DNA of 64,000 bases from Paenibacillus sp. YPG26 (GTDB taxonomy: Bacteria; Bacillota; Bacilli; Paenibacillales; Paenibacillaceae): the NCBI RefSeq assembly GCF_023704175.1, contig NZ_CP084530.1:663501-727500 (forward strand), written 5' to 3'. This document shows positions 44,479-53,848 of this stretch, in pieces. The position numbers were made by a program, and so were the translations under genes. Below the pieces are notes generated by a model. The model was not told the origin of the DNA. It saw only the letters and a list, made by a program, of their open reading frames with translations, and searched no databases. Every line of letters begins with the position of its first letter. Positions within the stretch are counted from its first letter, which is position 1.

Positions 44479-45480
44479 ATGATCGTACGTTTTGGTTATG
44501 TAGCCATGTCGACTGTTGTGAAGAATGCTTCCCCGTCCAAGACTATGACCTATAAGAGCTTTGGGCAGCTGGCTGACCGGGAGGCCGCCCTGCGCAGATT
44601 GGAGCATGTAGCCGCCGAGAATCTGCATAACACGCTGCGGCTGCTGAAGCACAACCGTGCTTATGATATTCAGGTCTACCGTTTCTCGTCCAAGCTGATC
44701 CCGCTTGCCACGCATGGGGAGCTTAGAGACTGGGATCCTTTTGCTGCACTCAGGGACGATTTCCGCGCTGTGGGAGACTATGTGAAGAAAGAGAAGATGA
44801 GAGTATCCTTTCATCCGGATCATTTCACCGTGCTCAGCACACCCCGCCCGGAGGTGCTGGAGAGTTCAATCCGGGATCTGATGCATCATGTAAGTATGCT
44901 GGAAGCTATGGGGCTGGACGCGAGAGCGAAGAACAATATTCATGTGGGAGGCGCTTATGGGGACAAGAAATCCGCGGCGGAGCGGTTTGTTCAGAATGTG
45001 ACTGCGCTGCCGGACAAGCTTAAGAAGCAGCTGACCTTCGAGAATGATGACAAGACCTTTAATGCCCCTGAGACGCTTGAGCTGTGTGAGCAGCTTGGTA
45101 TTCCGATGGTGCTCGACATTCATCACCAATGGGTGAATAACGAGGGAGATGACCCTGCGGAGCTCTGGCCCCGTATCTTGAAGACATGGCAGTCCCCGTT
45201 CGCCCAAGTTGATACCGGGCCGGACCATCCCCTGCCTCCGAAGATTCATGCTTCCAGCCCGAAGAGTGCATCCGATGCTAGAAGCCATGCAGATCATGTG
45301 GAGGTTGGCCCGCTGCTGGATTTCCTGCGCCGGATTGCTCCTTGCACCGAGCGGCTTGACGTGATGCTGGAGGCGAAGCTTAAGGATGGGGCGTTGTTCG
45401 ACTTGATGGAGCGGCTTGCGCTCTATTCGGGTGAAGGTGTTCATATTATGAATGAGGCGAGTGTGGAGATTAAGCCTTGA
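44479..45480 (+). CDS. uvsE: UV damage endonuclease UvsE
   Basis: UvsE nicks DNA 5' of UV lesions in an alternative excision pathway, and is common in spore formers. The 333-residue TIM-barrel protein has the opening RFGYVAMSTVV, metal-binding SFHPDHFTVLS, NNIHVGGAYGDK, FENDDKTFNAPE, LDIHHQW and VMLEAKLKD. The start at 44479 has AGGTGAG upstream; the longer frame to 44425 lies in the previous terminator. It appears to be single. Confidence 0.92.
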   Translation: MIVRFGYVAMSTVVKNASPSKTMTYKSFGQLADREAALRRLEHVAAENLHNTLRLLKHNRAYDIQVYRFSSKLIPLATHGELRDWDPFAALRDDFRAVGDYVKKEKMRVSFHPDHFTVLSTPRPEVLESSIRDLMHHVSMLEAMGLDARAKNNIHVGGAYGDKKSAAERFVQNVTALPDKLKKQLTFENDDKTFNAPETLELCEQLGIPMVLDIHHQWVNNEGDDPAELWPRILKTWQSPFAQVDTGPDHPLPPKIHASSPKSASDARSHADHVEVGPLLDFLRRIAPCTERLDVMLEAKLKDGALFDLMERLALYSGEGVHIMNEASVEIKP

Positions 45481-45571
45481 GCTCCAAGGGGCTAACCTTG
45501 AAAACTTTAGGAAAATAAGGTAAGTTGGACGTAAGATGCGTGTCACACGCGACTGAAGGAGGACTTATTTA

Positions 45572-46342
45572 ATGAGCAATTTATTGGAAGGCAAGAATAT
45601 TATTATTATGGGCGTAGCCAATGATCGCAGTATCGCTTGGGCTATTGCACAGAGCCTCGCGGCACACGGTGCCCGTCTGGCATTTACATATGAGAGTGAA
45701 CGGGTGGAAGGCCGTGTGCGTAAGCTGGCTGAGACGATCCCGGGCTCACTGATCCTGCCGTGCAATGTAACGGTGGATGAAGAGATTGATACACTGGCCG
45801 AGACGCTGAAGAGTGAATTTGGCGTACTGCACGGACTTGTGCACAGCATTGCTTTTGCCAAGGCGGAAGATCTTGCAGGCGAATTTGCGGACACGTCCCG
45901 TGAAGGCTTCGCGCTTGCCAATGATATTAGTGTGTACTCTCTCGTCACTGTGGCTAAGCGTCTCTCACCGCTGATGACCGAAGGCGGAAGCATTATGACC
46001 ATGACGTATATGGGCTCAGAGCGTGTAATGCGCAACTATAATGTTATGGGTGTAGCCAAGGCTGGGCTTGAGGCTTCGGTACGTTACCTGGCGAATGACC
46101 TGGGGCCGAAGAATATCCGCGTTAACGCGATTTCTGCAGGGCCTATCCGTACTCTTGCGGCTAAGGGCATCAGTGATTTCAACTCAATCCTCAAGCAGGT
46201 TGAAGAGAAAGCGCCTCTGCGCAAAACAACCGAAACAGCTGAGGTCGGAGATACGGCTATGTTCCTGCTGAGTCATTTGTCCCGTGGCATTACAGGTGAA
46301 GTTATCTTTGTTGATGGCGGATATAATATCGTCGGAGCTTAA
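45572..46342 (+). CDS. fabI: Enoyl-[acyl-carrier-protein] reductase FabI
   Basis: FabI does the last reduction in each fatty-acid elongation cycle using NADH, and is a triclosan target. The 256-residue SDR protein has GVANDRSIAWAIA in the cofactor-binding part, AFAKAEDL, and the catalytic Tyr-x6-Lys in YNVMGVAKAGLEASVRYLA. Ribosome site GAAGGAGGA. No FapR-type palindrome is seen upstream. A hairpin ends the gene. Confidence 0.95.
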   Translation: MSNLLEGKNIIIMGVANDRSIAWAIAQSLAAHGARLAFTYESERVEGRVRKLAETIPGSLILPCNVTVDEEIDTLAETLKSEFGVLHGLVHSIAFAKAEDLAGEFADTSREGFALANDISVYSLVTVAKRLSPLMTEGGSIMTMTYMGSERVMRNYNVMGVAKAGLEASVRYLANDLGPKNIRVNAISAGPIRTLAAKGISDFNSILKQVEEKAPLRKTTETAEVGDTAMFLLSHLSRGITGEVIFVDGGYNIVGA

Positions 46343-46357
46343 GCATGGATTGATAAA

Positions 46358-46408
46358 AGGTTCGTTACCGGGTATGTACAAGTTAGCACCCGGGAACGGA
46401 CTTTTTGT
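46358..46408 (+). terminator. Terminator of fabI
   Basis: TTCGTTACCGGGT (46361-46373) pairs with ACCCGGGAACGGA (46388-46400) with one mismatch pair; CTTTTT follows. Confidence 0.78.
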
Positions 46409-46583
46409 TCCTCCTGGGAGAGGAGGGTCCTCGGCCCATTCCTGAATACTTGTTCACATTTGCCAAAAAGGGCATCTTTCTGCTGCAGATACGGTTGACG
46501 AATGGATCCTTATTCAAGTAACGTATAGAGTGAAGAAAAAAGGAAATATTTAGTAGATTATTACAGAAAGTAGAGTGAGAGAT

Positions 46584-47465
46584 TTGAACCGGAATGTGAA
46601 CCAGAGCCATGATCAAGATCAAGTTCCATATACAGTCAGCAGTAAAAGTCCAACCGCCGTGGCGATCAACGCTGCTGCCAAGACCGGAGAGTGGATCAAG
46701 ACAAGACTCGGTAATCACAAGGAGCTCAACACGAAGCTGTCTCCTCAGGATTTGGTTACGGATGTGGACAAAGGAGCCGAGCTCATGATCCGAAAGCTGA
46801 TTCTGACTCACTTCCCGGATCATGACTTTTTGGGTGAGGAAGGCGTTCAGCCGGGTCTTCATGCATCATCAGAAGCTATTGCCGAGTACGCGGATGCCGA
46901 ATATCTGTGGATTGTAGATCCCATTGACGGGACAACGAACTTCGTGCAGGGATTTCCTGGCTTCTGTGTATCTATTGCGCTGGCTCATCACGGAGAAGTC
47001 ATTGTAGGTGTAATTTACGATCCTGTACGTGATGAACTGTTCGTGGCGGAAAAGGGCAAGGGAGCTTATATGCACGGGAATCCAACACGGGTGTCAGAGG
47101 ATCAGACCCTTGCGGGAAGCGTAATGGCCATCGGTTTCAATCCTGAACGGGATTTCGCCCTGCCGCTTAATATGAAGGGGATCGAGGCTTTGGCAACAAG
47201 AACACGGAGTCTGCGTGCGGTGGGTTCGGCTGCGCTTCATTTGGCTTACGTGGCCGCTGGACGGATGAGCGGTTATTATGAGGTCGGACTTAACTCATGG
47301 GATATTGCTGCGGGCACCCTGCTGGTGCAGGAGTCCGGCGGTACAGTGACGGACACGAAGGGCAATCCATATCATCTGGGTGTTCGCCATATGTTAGCTA
47401 CGAATGGTCTTATTCATCAGGAGCTGCAGCAGGTCATTGAGGAAGCGGGAGCAACAGGACTATAA
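46584..47465 (+). CDS. Inositol monophosphatase family phosphatase
   Basis: The protein of about 293 residues has the metal-binding GEEG, the DPIDGTTNFVQGFP signature near residue 115 and the closing WDIAAGTLLVQESGG. These enzymes remove phosphate from inositol monophosphate, fructose-1,6-bisphosphate, NADP or PAP. It may be a Bacillus YktC-type enzyme. The start is a choice of TTG at 46584 or GTG at 46575; both have a weak ribosome site (TAGAGTGAGAG). The gene before has its own terminator, and a small coiled gene follows by 28 bases. Confidence 0.86.
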   Translation: MNRNVNQSHDQDQVPYTVSSKSPTAVAINAAAKTGEWIKTRLGNHKELNTKLSPQDLVTDVDKGAELMIRKLILTHFPDHDFLGEEGVQPGLHASSEAIAEYADAEYLWIVDPIDGTTNFVQGFPGFCVSIALAHHGEVIVGVIYDPVRDELFVAEKGKGAYMHGNPTRVSEDQTLAGSVMAIGFNPERDFALPLNMKGIEALATRTRSLRAVGSAALHLAYVAAGRMSGYYEVGLNSWDIAAGTLLVQESGGTVTDTKGNPYHLGVRHMLATNGLIHQELQQVIEEAGATGL

Positions 47466-47493
47466 TTCTAATTCTCTAAAGGGGGTTATCGGG

Positions 47494-47742
47494 ATGAGTG
47501 AGGACAAGGAGCTTGAACGTCAGCTAAGTGAGCTGCTATCTCAGGAGGCTGAACTTAGTGAAGAGGAACGCCAGGAGGAGGAGCGCAGACGGCTCTCGCC
47601 CAAGTATGAAATTCGCATTCAGACGGAGCTTGATCCCATTGTGGAGGAGACCCTCAAATACCGCAGTATCGCCAAAGAACTGGATGGACGTTATGACGAA
47701 TATATGAAGAAGAGCGGGAAGACAAGTAAGGAATCGGAATAG
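47494..47742 (+). CDS. Small charged protein of unknown function
   Basis: The 82-residue protein is almost all charged and helix-forming (LERQLSELLSQEAELSEEER), with a more ordered end (YEIRIQTELDPIVEETLKYR). Strong ribosome site (AAAGGGGG) before ATG at 47494. It is not a known family to me. It lies between the phosphatase and a secreted hydrolase, possibly co-transcribed with the phosphatase. Confidence 0.65.
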   Translation: MSEDKELERQLSELLSQEAELSEEERQEEERRRLSPKYEIRIQTELDPIVEETLKYRSIAKELDGRYDEYMKKSGKTSKESE

Positions 47743-47759
47743 TTAGGGGTGTGAATTTG

Positions 47760-49037
47760 TTGAGTGTACGATCAGTTAAAAAAAGCCACATTCTGAGCGG
47801 AGTCTTGTCGCTCATTCTAATGATTACAGGTGCTGGTTCTGCCGCAGCGGCGGCGGGCGGAACAGTTCAGACAGCAAGTCCGGCCAGCTACAAGATTGTG
47901 GCTCTTGGAGATTCCATCACAGCGGGCTTCGAGCCGGCTATGATCACGCAGACTAACCCGAAAGCCTACGGATACGTGGATCGGCTGCATGAACAGGGTC
48001 TGTTCCGGGGACGCACACAGACTGTGAACTATGGAATTCTCGGATTGAAGTCCGAGGGCCTAGGCCACTACGTTAAAGCCATTAAAGAAGGACGAACCTT
48101 GGCTCCAGATGAGATTCAGCCTGCTTTGGCTGATCCCAGGGCAGCTGCTTTCGGGCAGGCAACGGCTGCGGCCAAAGCTGATCTGCTAGGGGCGAGTGTC
48201 ATCGTTATCACGATTGGGGGCAATGATGTCTCGCAGGTGATGACAGCCGTTGCTGAAGGCAAGGTGACTTCCGGCAGCCTGGAAGCCAGTGTGGCTCAAC
48301 TGCTTGGGAGCTATAAGACTCATGTAAGCCAGACTTTAACGGATCTGACCGAACTGAATCCGAATGCGCAAATTGTGATTGCGGATCAGTACCAGCCTGT
48401 GCCAAAGCTTGCCGGAGCAGCCGCTTATGAACAACTGGAGCAAACCGCGGAGGCTTTTACCGAATCGGTTGATCAGCTTGCGGAGGAGTTCACAGCCAAG
48501 GGTGCCAAAGTTAAGGTGGCCCATGTTGCCAAGGAGTTCGTGGGTGGTGAAATCTCCTATACCCACATTATGGAGAAGGACATTCATCCTAACCAGTTCG
48601 GTTACGAGGTGATTGCCAAAGTATTTGCCAAAGAAATCTGGGGAGAGTATCTCTATGCTTCCACCCGGTCCAGTGAAGTGCCGCTAACGATCATTGTGAA
48701 GGGCAAAGAGATCAGCAGTCCTTACAAGCCGGTGGTCAAGAACGGCCAGACCTTCGTAGCCATCAAGGATATCGTTACAGCTATAGGGGCCACTACAGCT
48801 TGGGATAACCGCACGAACAGTGCGACAATCAGCAGTGGCAGCCGCAAGGTTGTTATTCCGGTTGGTTCCAAGACGATCAAGGTGAATGGACACAATGTGG
48901 CGACTGCCTCACCAGCTTACCTGAACAAAATCGGCAAAGAGACGAAGACCTATGTGCCGCTCGCGCTGCTCGCTCAAGGTCTTGGATTGGATGTACAGTA
49001 CAGCTCGCATTTGAAAGTGGTATTTATTAATCCATAA
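47760..49037 (+). CDS. Secreted SGNH/GDSL hydrolase with C-terminal stalk domain
   Basis: The protein of about 425 residues has a signal peptide (LSGVLSLILMITGAGSAAAA), then a GDSL-type esterase: block I GDSITAGFE, block III GGNDVSQ and block V IHPNQFGYEV, so the triad residues are present. The last 120 residues form a stalk repeat (VVKNGQTFVAIKDIVTAIGA, KTYVPLALLAQGLGLDV). It should act on lipids or acetylated sugars outside the cell. The TTG starts at 47757 and 47760 and GTG at 47751 all fit; AGGGGTG favours 47760. Terminator follows at 49081. Confidence 0.82.
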   Translation: MSVRSVKKSHILSGVLSLILMITGAGSAAAAAGGTVQTASPASYKIVALGDSITAGFEPAMITQTNPKAYGYVDRLHEQGLFRGRTQTVNYGILGLKSEGLGHYVKAIKEGRTLAPDEIQPALADPRAAAFGQATAAAKADLLGASVIVITIGGNDVSQVMTAVAEGKVTSGSLEASVAQLLGSYKTHVSQTLTDLTELNPNAQIVIADQYQPVPKLAGAAAYEQLEQTAEAFTESVDQLAEEFTAKGAKVKVAHVAKEFVGGEISYTHIMEKDIHPNQFGYEVIAKVFAKEIWGEYLYASTRSSEVPLTIIVKGKEISSPYKPVVKNGQTFVAIKDIVTAIGATTAWDNRTNSATISSGSRKVVIPVGSKTIKVNGHNVATASPAYLNKIGKETKTYVPLALLAQGLGLDVQYSSHLKVVFINP

Positions 49038-49080
49038 TTGTACGATTTGCTAATAACATCCTGTTCCATCCTATTAGAAA

Positions 49081-49150
49081 AACCGTTCACCTTGGGTCAT
49101 ACCCTGTTAATTAGACAGGTGTATGAATATCCTGGGTGAACGGCTTTTTT
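49081..49150. terminator. Long bidirectional terminator
   Basis: AACCGTTCACC (49081-49091) pairs with GGTGAACGG (49135-49143), an inner TCATACC..CTG stem pairs with CAG..GTATGA, and runs of A before and T after flank the arms. It serves the GDSL gene and the opposite secreted gene. Confidence 0.82.
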
Positions 49151-49232
49151 ATAATTTTTTATAGATTATTGAATGCTTCATGTCTTAACTCATTCATGGT
49201 TTTGAATATTGAGGTTATCAATATTTCCTCGG

Positions 49233-50441
49233 CTATTCTGATACGAAATAGAGCCCTAACGGTACGGAGAGGAAAGGCTGGATCATTGTAGTTAAGGTGA
49301 AAGATGAAGTGTTGCTGATAATCCGGGTCTGTCTGTTCCCATAGCTGTAGGACTCTACGGGTCCATTGTCGATCCGGTAATGAACATATCCGGTTGATTC
49401 GCTGCGGGGGGCCGCCCCGTAAAGGGTATGAATATTCGCCTGATCGGATGGAGTCTGAATCTGGATATTATAGACAAGATCGGTGAACCAGTAGGAGCCG
49501 CGTTGTTTGTTGTTTTTGCCCACCACTTCAATAGAGGACTTCAAGGGCTCGCCCTGCACATTCCAGCTCGAAGCCAGACGTTCCTGTTCGCCGGAATAGG
49601 CTAAGGGTTCGGAGTCACTCATCTTGATATATTTGGCCGGAGTGCCTTCTGTCAGCTGGACCTTAAGTTCGACCTTACGGGCTGAATATTTCAGCAGTCC
49701 ACGATAGTCGTCACCGGTTTTGAAGTCAAAATTGGTCTGGGCAATCCGGGCGCTTGAGGCATAATCTTCAAGCTTGGCGATGCCATTATTCGTAACAATA
49801 TCCGATACGATTACCGTCTCGCTCTGCCCTGTCTTTACGTTGACGGCGCGGAAATCGGCAATATAATTCATGACTTGATAAGGAGCTATTGAGGTGGAAT
49901 AAGGCAGCACATAAGATTTGCCGGGAGCAATCGTAGCCAGATAGGTTCCGCCTGTCCCCGCGGACTGATTCAGGAACTGCGTGGTAGCCGCCTTCAGGCT
50001 TGTAACCGGATCGGCGGAGCTCCCGCTGGAATAGCCTTTACGCTTAATATAGAGCTTGACTGGATTTGCAGCTGGATTCTTGACATGCATATAGAACGAT
50101 ACCCGCTTCTTGGTTGCATTGGTGTGGACAGACCAAAAGCGGAAGCTGCCCTTCATCCGGTCCCGGTATAGGGTGTTGTTAACTTGAACAACCTTGGAGC
50201 CGTCTGATCGATTGCCTTCGAACAAAGTCTCGGGCGCGTTGGAGGCGAACACCGGGGTTCCTTCCCGTTTGAATGTAATTTGGTCGGCGGAGTCTGAGGC
50301 TTGCTGAATTTGCAGCGCCGATTCGGGCCGTGAAGCTGTGTCGCCTAAAGATGCGCTCCCTGCAGCGAAGAGGGGAGAGGAAGGAAAGGTAATAGCGGTA
50401 ATGACAGCTGAGAATAGCAATATCTTATAAAATGATTTCAA
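49233..50441 (-). CDS. Secreted protein of unknown function
   Basis: The 402-residue protein has a clear signal peptide (FYKILLFSAVITAITFPSS, ending LFAA). I do not recognise a family. The body is rich in beta strands, Ser and Thr (FRFWSVHTNATKKRVSFYMH, RKVELKVQLTEG), with repeated conserved-looking short runs (YRDRMKGSF, YSSGSSADP). It is single, with 322 bases upstream and the shared terminator after it. An adhesin or wall-associated role would be guesswork. Confidence 0.65.
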   Translation of the reverse strand: MKSFYKILLFSAVITAITFPSSPLFAAGSASLGDTASRPESALQIQQASDSADQITFKREGTPVFASNAPETLFEGNRSDGSKVVQVNNTLYRDRMKGSFRFWSVHTNATKKRVSFYMHVKNPAANPVKLYIKRKGYSSGSSADPVTSLKAATTQFLNQSAGTGGTYLATIAPGKSYVLPYSTSIAPYQVMNYIADFRAVNVKTGQSETVIVSDIVTNNGIAKLEDYASSARIAQTNFDFKTGDDYRGLLKYSARKVELKVQLTEGTPAKYIKMSDSEPLAYSGEQERLASSWNVQGEPLKSSIEVVGKNNKQRGSYWFTDLVYNIQIQTPSDQANIHTLYGAAPRSESTGYVHYRIDNGPVESYSYGNRQTRIISNTSSFTLTTMIQPFLSVPLGLYFVSE

Positions 50442-50763
50442 GGTATACCTCCCGATGGCGTGGATTATAAACGTTCATCTGTTCATTCAGATAGACGCCG
50501 GGATCAAGAAAAAGGTTTCAAATTCTGTCATAATTCCCCAGCCTCATCTGCAGCTAATTACTTGTCGGTACGCTAATTGAACTTTCTAAGATTAGTCACA
50601 CTTGCAGTGGGCTGCTCGATAATCTTCATAATCCGCTAAAGTGCCCGGTCTTCTCTTCCTGTTCTTCTTCTGTATCCACAAATCAAAGAACCCACCAGCC
50701 TCAAAGGCCAGTGGGTTATACCTTTCATTACATTATGGTTAATGCAAATTCTCGCAAGGGGGC
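50442..50763. other. 322-base region between hemL and the unknown secreted gene
   Basis: It has the hemL terminator at 50689-50717 and the leader of the secreted gene (minus strand). Nothing else is clear, and I did not find a confident promoter. Confidence 0.6.
50689..50717 (-). terminator. Terminator of hemL
   Basis: AACCCAC (50689-50695) pairs with GTGGGTT (50711-50717), with inner GGCC/GGCC-like pairing. The minus-strand transcript continues CTTTGATTT. Confidence 0.75.
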
Positions 50764-52074
50764 TTAAGCTTTCAGCTTCCGGAAGGCATTCTCCGCAGCT
50801 TCCAGCGTGAAGTCAATGTCTGCGTCCGTATGAGCCGTGGTCAGGAACCACGCTTCATACTTCGAAGGCGCGAGGTTCACGCCTTGGTCCAGCATATGCC
50901 GGAAGAAGGCGGCGAACATTTCGCCATCGGTATCCTGGGCCTCGTCATAATTCGTGACCGGATGGTCGCAGAAGTGGGTCGAGAAGGCGCCGCGGATCCG
51001 GTTGATCGTAAGCGGCACCCCGTGGCGGGCGGCGGAAGCCCCTAGGCCTTCCGTCAGCCGTACAGCCAGGCGCTCCATCTCGTCGTAGACGCCCGCGCCC
51101 TGCAGCACTTCCAGGCAGGCGATGCCTGCCGAGATCGAGGCCGGGTTGCCCGCCATCGTCCCCGCCTGGTAGGCTGGGCCGAGCGGAGCAACCTGCTCCA
51201 TGATCTCCTTGCTGCCGCCATAAGCGCCGATCGGCAGGCCTCCGCCGATGATTTTGCCAAGCGCCGTCAGGTCCGGCTTGATGGCTTCATGGTTCGCGAG
51301 CCCCGCGTAAGTCTGCGCGGACCCGTAATGGAAGCGGAAGGCCGTGATCACCTCGTCATAGATGACGAGGGCGCCGTACTCGCGGGCGAGCCGGCAGAGG
51401 CCTTCCAGGAAGCCGGCCTCCGGCATGACCATGCCGAAGTTGCCGACAATGGGCTCTACCATGACGGCTGCGACGTCATCGCCCCATTTGTCCAAGGCTG
51501 CTTGGAGCGCCTCCGTGTTGTTGAACGGTACGGTAATGACCTCATGCGCGATGCTGGTCGGAATTCCCGCGCTGTCCGGAATCCCGAGCGTGGAGGGCCC
51601 GGAGCCGGCAGCTACAAGGACCAGGTCGGAGTGCCCGTGATAACACCCGGCGAACTTGATGATCTTGTTGCGCTTTGTATATGCGCGGGCTACACGGATG
51701 GTTGTCATTACGGCTTCGGTCCCCGAATTGACGAAGCGGACCTTGTCCATGGAAGGAATTGCTTCCTTCAGCATCTTGGCGAGCTTGATCTCAAGCTCGG
51801 TGGGTGTCCCGTACAGCACGCCGCTTGCGGTTGCGCGGGTAATGGCTTCCGTGATATGCGGATGCGCATGGCCGGTAATGATCGGGCCGTAAGCAGCCAG
51901 ATAATCGATGTATTTATTGCCATCCACATCCCAGAAGTGCGCCCCCTGGGCCTTGCTCATAAAAACAGGCGCCCCGCCGCCCACCGCTTTGAACGAGCGG
52001 GAGGGGCTGTTGACGCCGCCAACAATATGTTCGAGTGCTTCCTTGTATAAATGTTCGGATTGATTGCGGTTCAT
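50764..52074 (-). CDS. hemL: Glutamate-1-semialdehyde 2,1-aminomutase HemL
   Basis: HemL makes 5-aminolevulinate, the first porphyrin building block, with PMP. The 436-residue protein has [58 protein letters not shown]-type Asp in [10 protein letters not shown], and the PLP Lys in [18 protein letters not shown]. The body is notably GC-rich compared with its neighbours. The start has AAAGGAAG on the minus strand. No other hem gene lies nearby. Confidence 0.94.
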   Translation of the reverse strand: MNRNQSEHLYKEALEHIVGGVNSPSRSFKAVGGGAPVFMSKAQGAHFWDVDGNKYIDYLAAYGPIITGHAHPHITEAITRATASGVLYGTPTELEIKLAKMLKEAIPSMDKVRFVNSGTEAVMTTIRVARAYTKRNKIIKFAGCYHGHSDLVLVAAGSGPSTLGIPDSAGIPTSIAHEVITVPFNNTEALQAALDKWGDDVAAVMVEPIVGNFGMVMPEAGFLEGLCRLAREYGALVIYDEVITAFRFHYGSAQTYAGLANHEAIKPDLTALGKIIGGGLPIGAYGGSKEIMEQVAPLGPAYQAGTMAGNPASISAGIACLEVLQGAGVYDEMERLAVRLTEGLGASAARHGVPLTINRIRGAFSTHFCDHPVTNYDEAQDTDGEMFAAFFRHMLDQGVNLAPSKYEAWFLTTAHTDADIDFTLEAAENAFRKLKA

Positions 52075-52098
52075 ACGTCAGGACTTCCTTTCTAATGT

Positions 52099-52118
52099 AC
52101 AGCCGCTTAAGCGGCTGT
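52099..52118. repeat. Perfect 20-bp palindrome between the LCP gene and hemL
   Basis: ACAGCCGCTTAAGCGGCTGT reads the same on both strands. No T-run follows, so it is not a typical terminator. It may be a binding site or an mRNA hairpin ahead of hemL. Confidence 0.7.
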
Positions 52119-52138
52119 GACTTAAAGCATCCATTCTA

Positions 52139-53185
52139 TCATTTTGTATCTTCAGAAGCGGTCTTCCCGGATGAAGGGTCGCTGATGCTGCTTGAGACGG
52201 TTCCGGGTTTGGCTGTTCCGTTCTCAGAGGTTCCGTTCAGAACATCCTGAACGTACTCTTTCAATTTCCTCTCGCTGCTGACACCAAGCACAGAGCCTGC
52301 CGACGTATTCTTCTCCACGAGCAGGTTCATTGGCGGAATCTGCCCGCTGCCGCTCATCTGGCTGTCGTAGCCGACAGAAGCCAGCTTCCACATATCATTA
52401 ACCGACATATTGGTATCAATGTAAGGATTGATTTTCTCCAGTATGCCCGGCAGGTTCATGATGGAGGTTGTTGATTTCATCTTGTCGGCGACAGCCTTAA
52501 GGAAGTTCCGCTGCCGCTCGGTCCGGTTGAAATCGGACAGGGCATCGTGACGGAAGCGGACGTACTGGAGCGCTGTCTTGCCGTCCAGATGCTGCATGCC
52601 TTTCTTCAGATCGATATCATATTCGTGCTTGTCCGCAGCACTGGCATAATGCATATCCTTCTCAACGTTGAAGTCAACCCCGCCAACCGCATCAACCAGG
52701 GCAATGAAGCCTTGAAAGTCGGTATAGACGTAATACTGTATAGGGATTCCCAGCAGATCCGAGGCCGTCTTCATAGCTGACTCGGGGCCATGGGTAATCG
52801 CGGTGTTGATCCGATCCTGCTTGTCTTGACCCGCAATGTCGACGTAGGTATCACGCATAATGGAGAACAGATACCCTTTCTTCTGCACCGGATCAATGGA
52901 AGCGACGAGCATGGTGTCGGAACGCGGAATCTCCCCTTTCTTCAGGCCGCGTGCGTCTACACCCATCATAAGAATGTTGACACGTTCGCTGCCTTCCCAT
53001 TTCGGAGGAGCAGTCACTTTGGTATCCGTAGGCGTAAGCTGGCTGAATGGAGAATTCTCTCCCACCTTGTGAAAGTTGTTCACTTGATTGTAGATAGCTA
53101 CGAAATAATAAGTTGCAAAAGCAATAACCGCAATCAATACGGCGGCGATGGACCATAGAATAGTCCGTTTTGTTCTTTTTGTCAT
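52139..53185 (-). CDS. LytR-CpsA-Psr (LCP) family protein
   Basis: The 348-residue protein has one N-terminal membrane helix (TILWSIAAVLIAVIAFATYYF) and an outside LCP domain (about 65-305), with VNILMMGVDARG, RSDTMLVASIDPV, SIMRDTYV, the loop YYVYTDFQGFIALVDAVGGV, LQYVRFRHDALSDFNRTERQ and the C-terminal basic part. LCP enzymes attach teichoic acids or other polymers to peptidoglycan. The tail is Ser/Thr-rich. It lies upstream of hemL on the same strand with a palindrome between. Confidence 0.9.
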   Translation of the reverse strand: MTKRTKRTILWSIAAVLIAVIAFATYYFVAIYNQVNNFHKVGENSPFSQLTPTDTKVTAPPKWEGSERVNILMMGVDARGLKKGEIPRSDTMLVASIDPVQKKGYLFSIMRDTYVDIAGQDKQDRINTAITHGPESAMKTASDLLGIPIQYYVYTDFQGFIALVDAVGGVDFNVEKDMHYASAADKHEYDIDLKKGMQHLDGKTALQYVRFRHDALSDFNRTERQRNFLKAVADKMKSTTSIMNLPGILEKINPYIDTNMSVNDMWKLASVGYDSQMSGSGQIPPMNLLVEKNTSAGSVLGVSSERKLKEYVQDVLNGTSENGTAKPGTVSSSISDPSSGKTASEDTK

Positions 53186-53311
53186 CGCATTCTTCCCTTC
53201 GAGCCTATGGTTGCTCTTTAGCCTAATTCGTATTTACATTATAATTTCTTTTATAAATACAATCAATTTTCCTGTTTATCCTACAGGTTAAGACAGAGAG
53301 GGGCTGTGCTA

Positions 53312-53785
53312 GTGTCAGAACAGCAGGTTCAACTGGGTCACCGTGTACCCGATTTCACTCTTCCCACCACTTCAGGAGAGAATATAAGCCTTGGTCAGTT
53401 CCGGGGGAAGAAGGTTGTCATCTACTTCTATCCCAAGGATTCAACTCCGGCATGCACTCAGCAGGCATGCGACTTCCGGGACAGTACAGGCTATTTTGCG
53501 GATAAGGGGGCCGTTATAATAGGAATTAGTGCGGATAACGTCAAGTCACATCAGAAATTTGCTGACAAACACGCTTTGCCCTTTCCGCTTCTAGCGGATA
53601 CAGACAAGGAGGTGAGCCGCTTGTTCGGCGTATGGCAGCTGAAGAAGATGTATGGCCGGGAATTTGAGGGCATCGTCCGCTCTACCTTTCTGATTGATGA
53701 GCAGGGAATTCTTGTGAAAGAGTGGCGTAAGGTAAAAGTCGGCGGCCATGTGGACGAGGTTCTCCAGGCGATAAGTGAAAATTAG
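53312..53785 (+). CDS. bcp: Thioredoxin-dependent thiol peroxidase (Bcp/PrxQ)
   Basis: This 157-residue peroxiredoxin has FYPKDSTPACTQQACDFRD, with the peroxidatic Cys48 and resolving Cys53, the Bcp pair. It removes peroxides using thioredoxin. GTG at 53312 is preferred to GTG at 53306 because AGAGAGGGG lies eight bases before it. It diverges from the LCP gene and ends in a strong shared terminator. Confidence 0.92.
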   Translation: MSEQQVQLGHRVPDFTLPTTSGENISLGQFRGKKVVIYFYPKDSTPACTQQACDFRDSTGYFADKGAVIIGISADNVKSHQKFADKHALPFPLLADTDKEVSRLFGVWQLKKMYGREFEGIVRSTFLIDEQGILVKEWRKVKVGGHVDEVLQAISEN

Positions 53786-53786
53786 G

Positions 53787-53834
53787 CACAAAAGAAGGGA
53801 AGAGCGGTCAATGCCGGTCTTCCCTTCTTTTGTG
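53787..53834. terminator. Bidirectional terminator, 16-bp stem
   Basis: CACAAAAGAAGGGAAG (53787-53802) pairs with CTTCCCTTCTTTTGTG (53819-53834), between convergent bcp and the DedA gene. Confidence 0.88.
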
Positions 53835-53848
53835 AATGTTCAAGCCTT

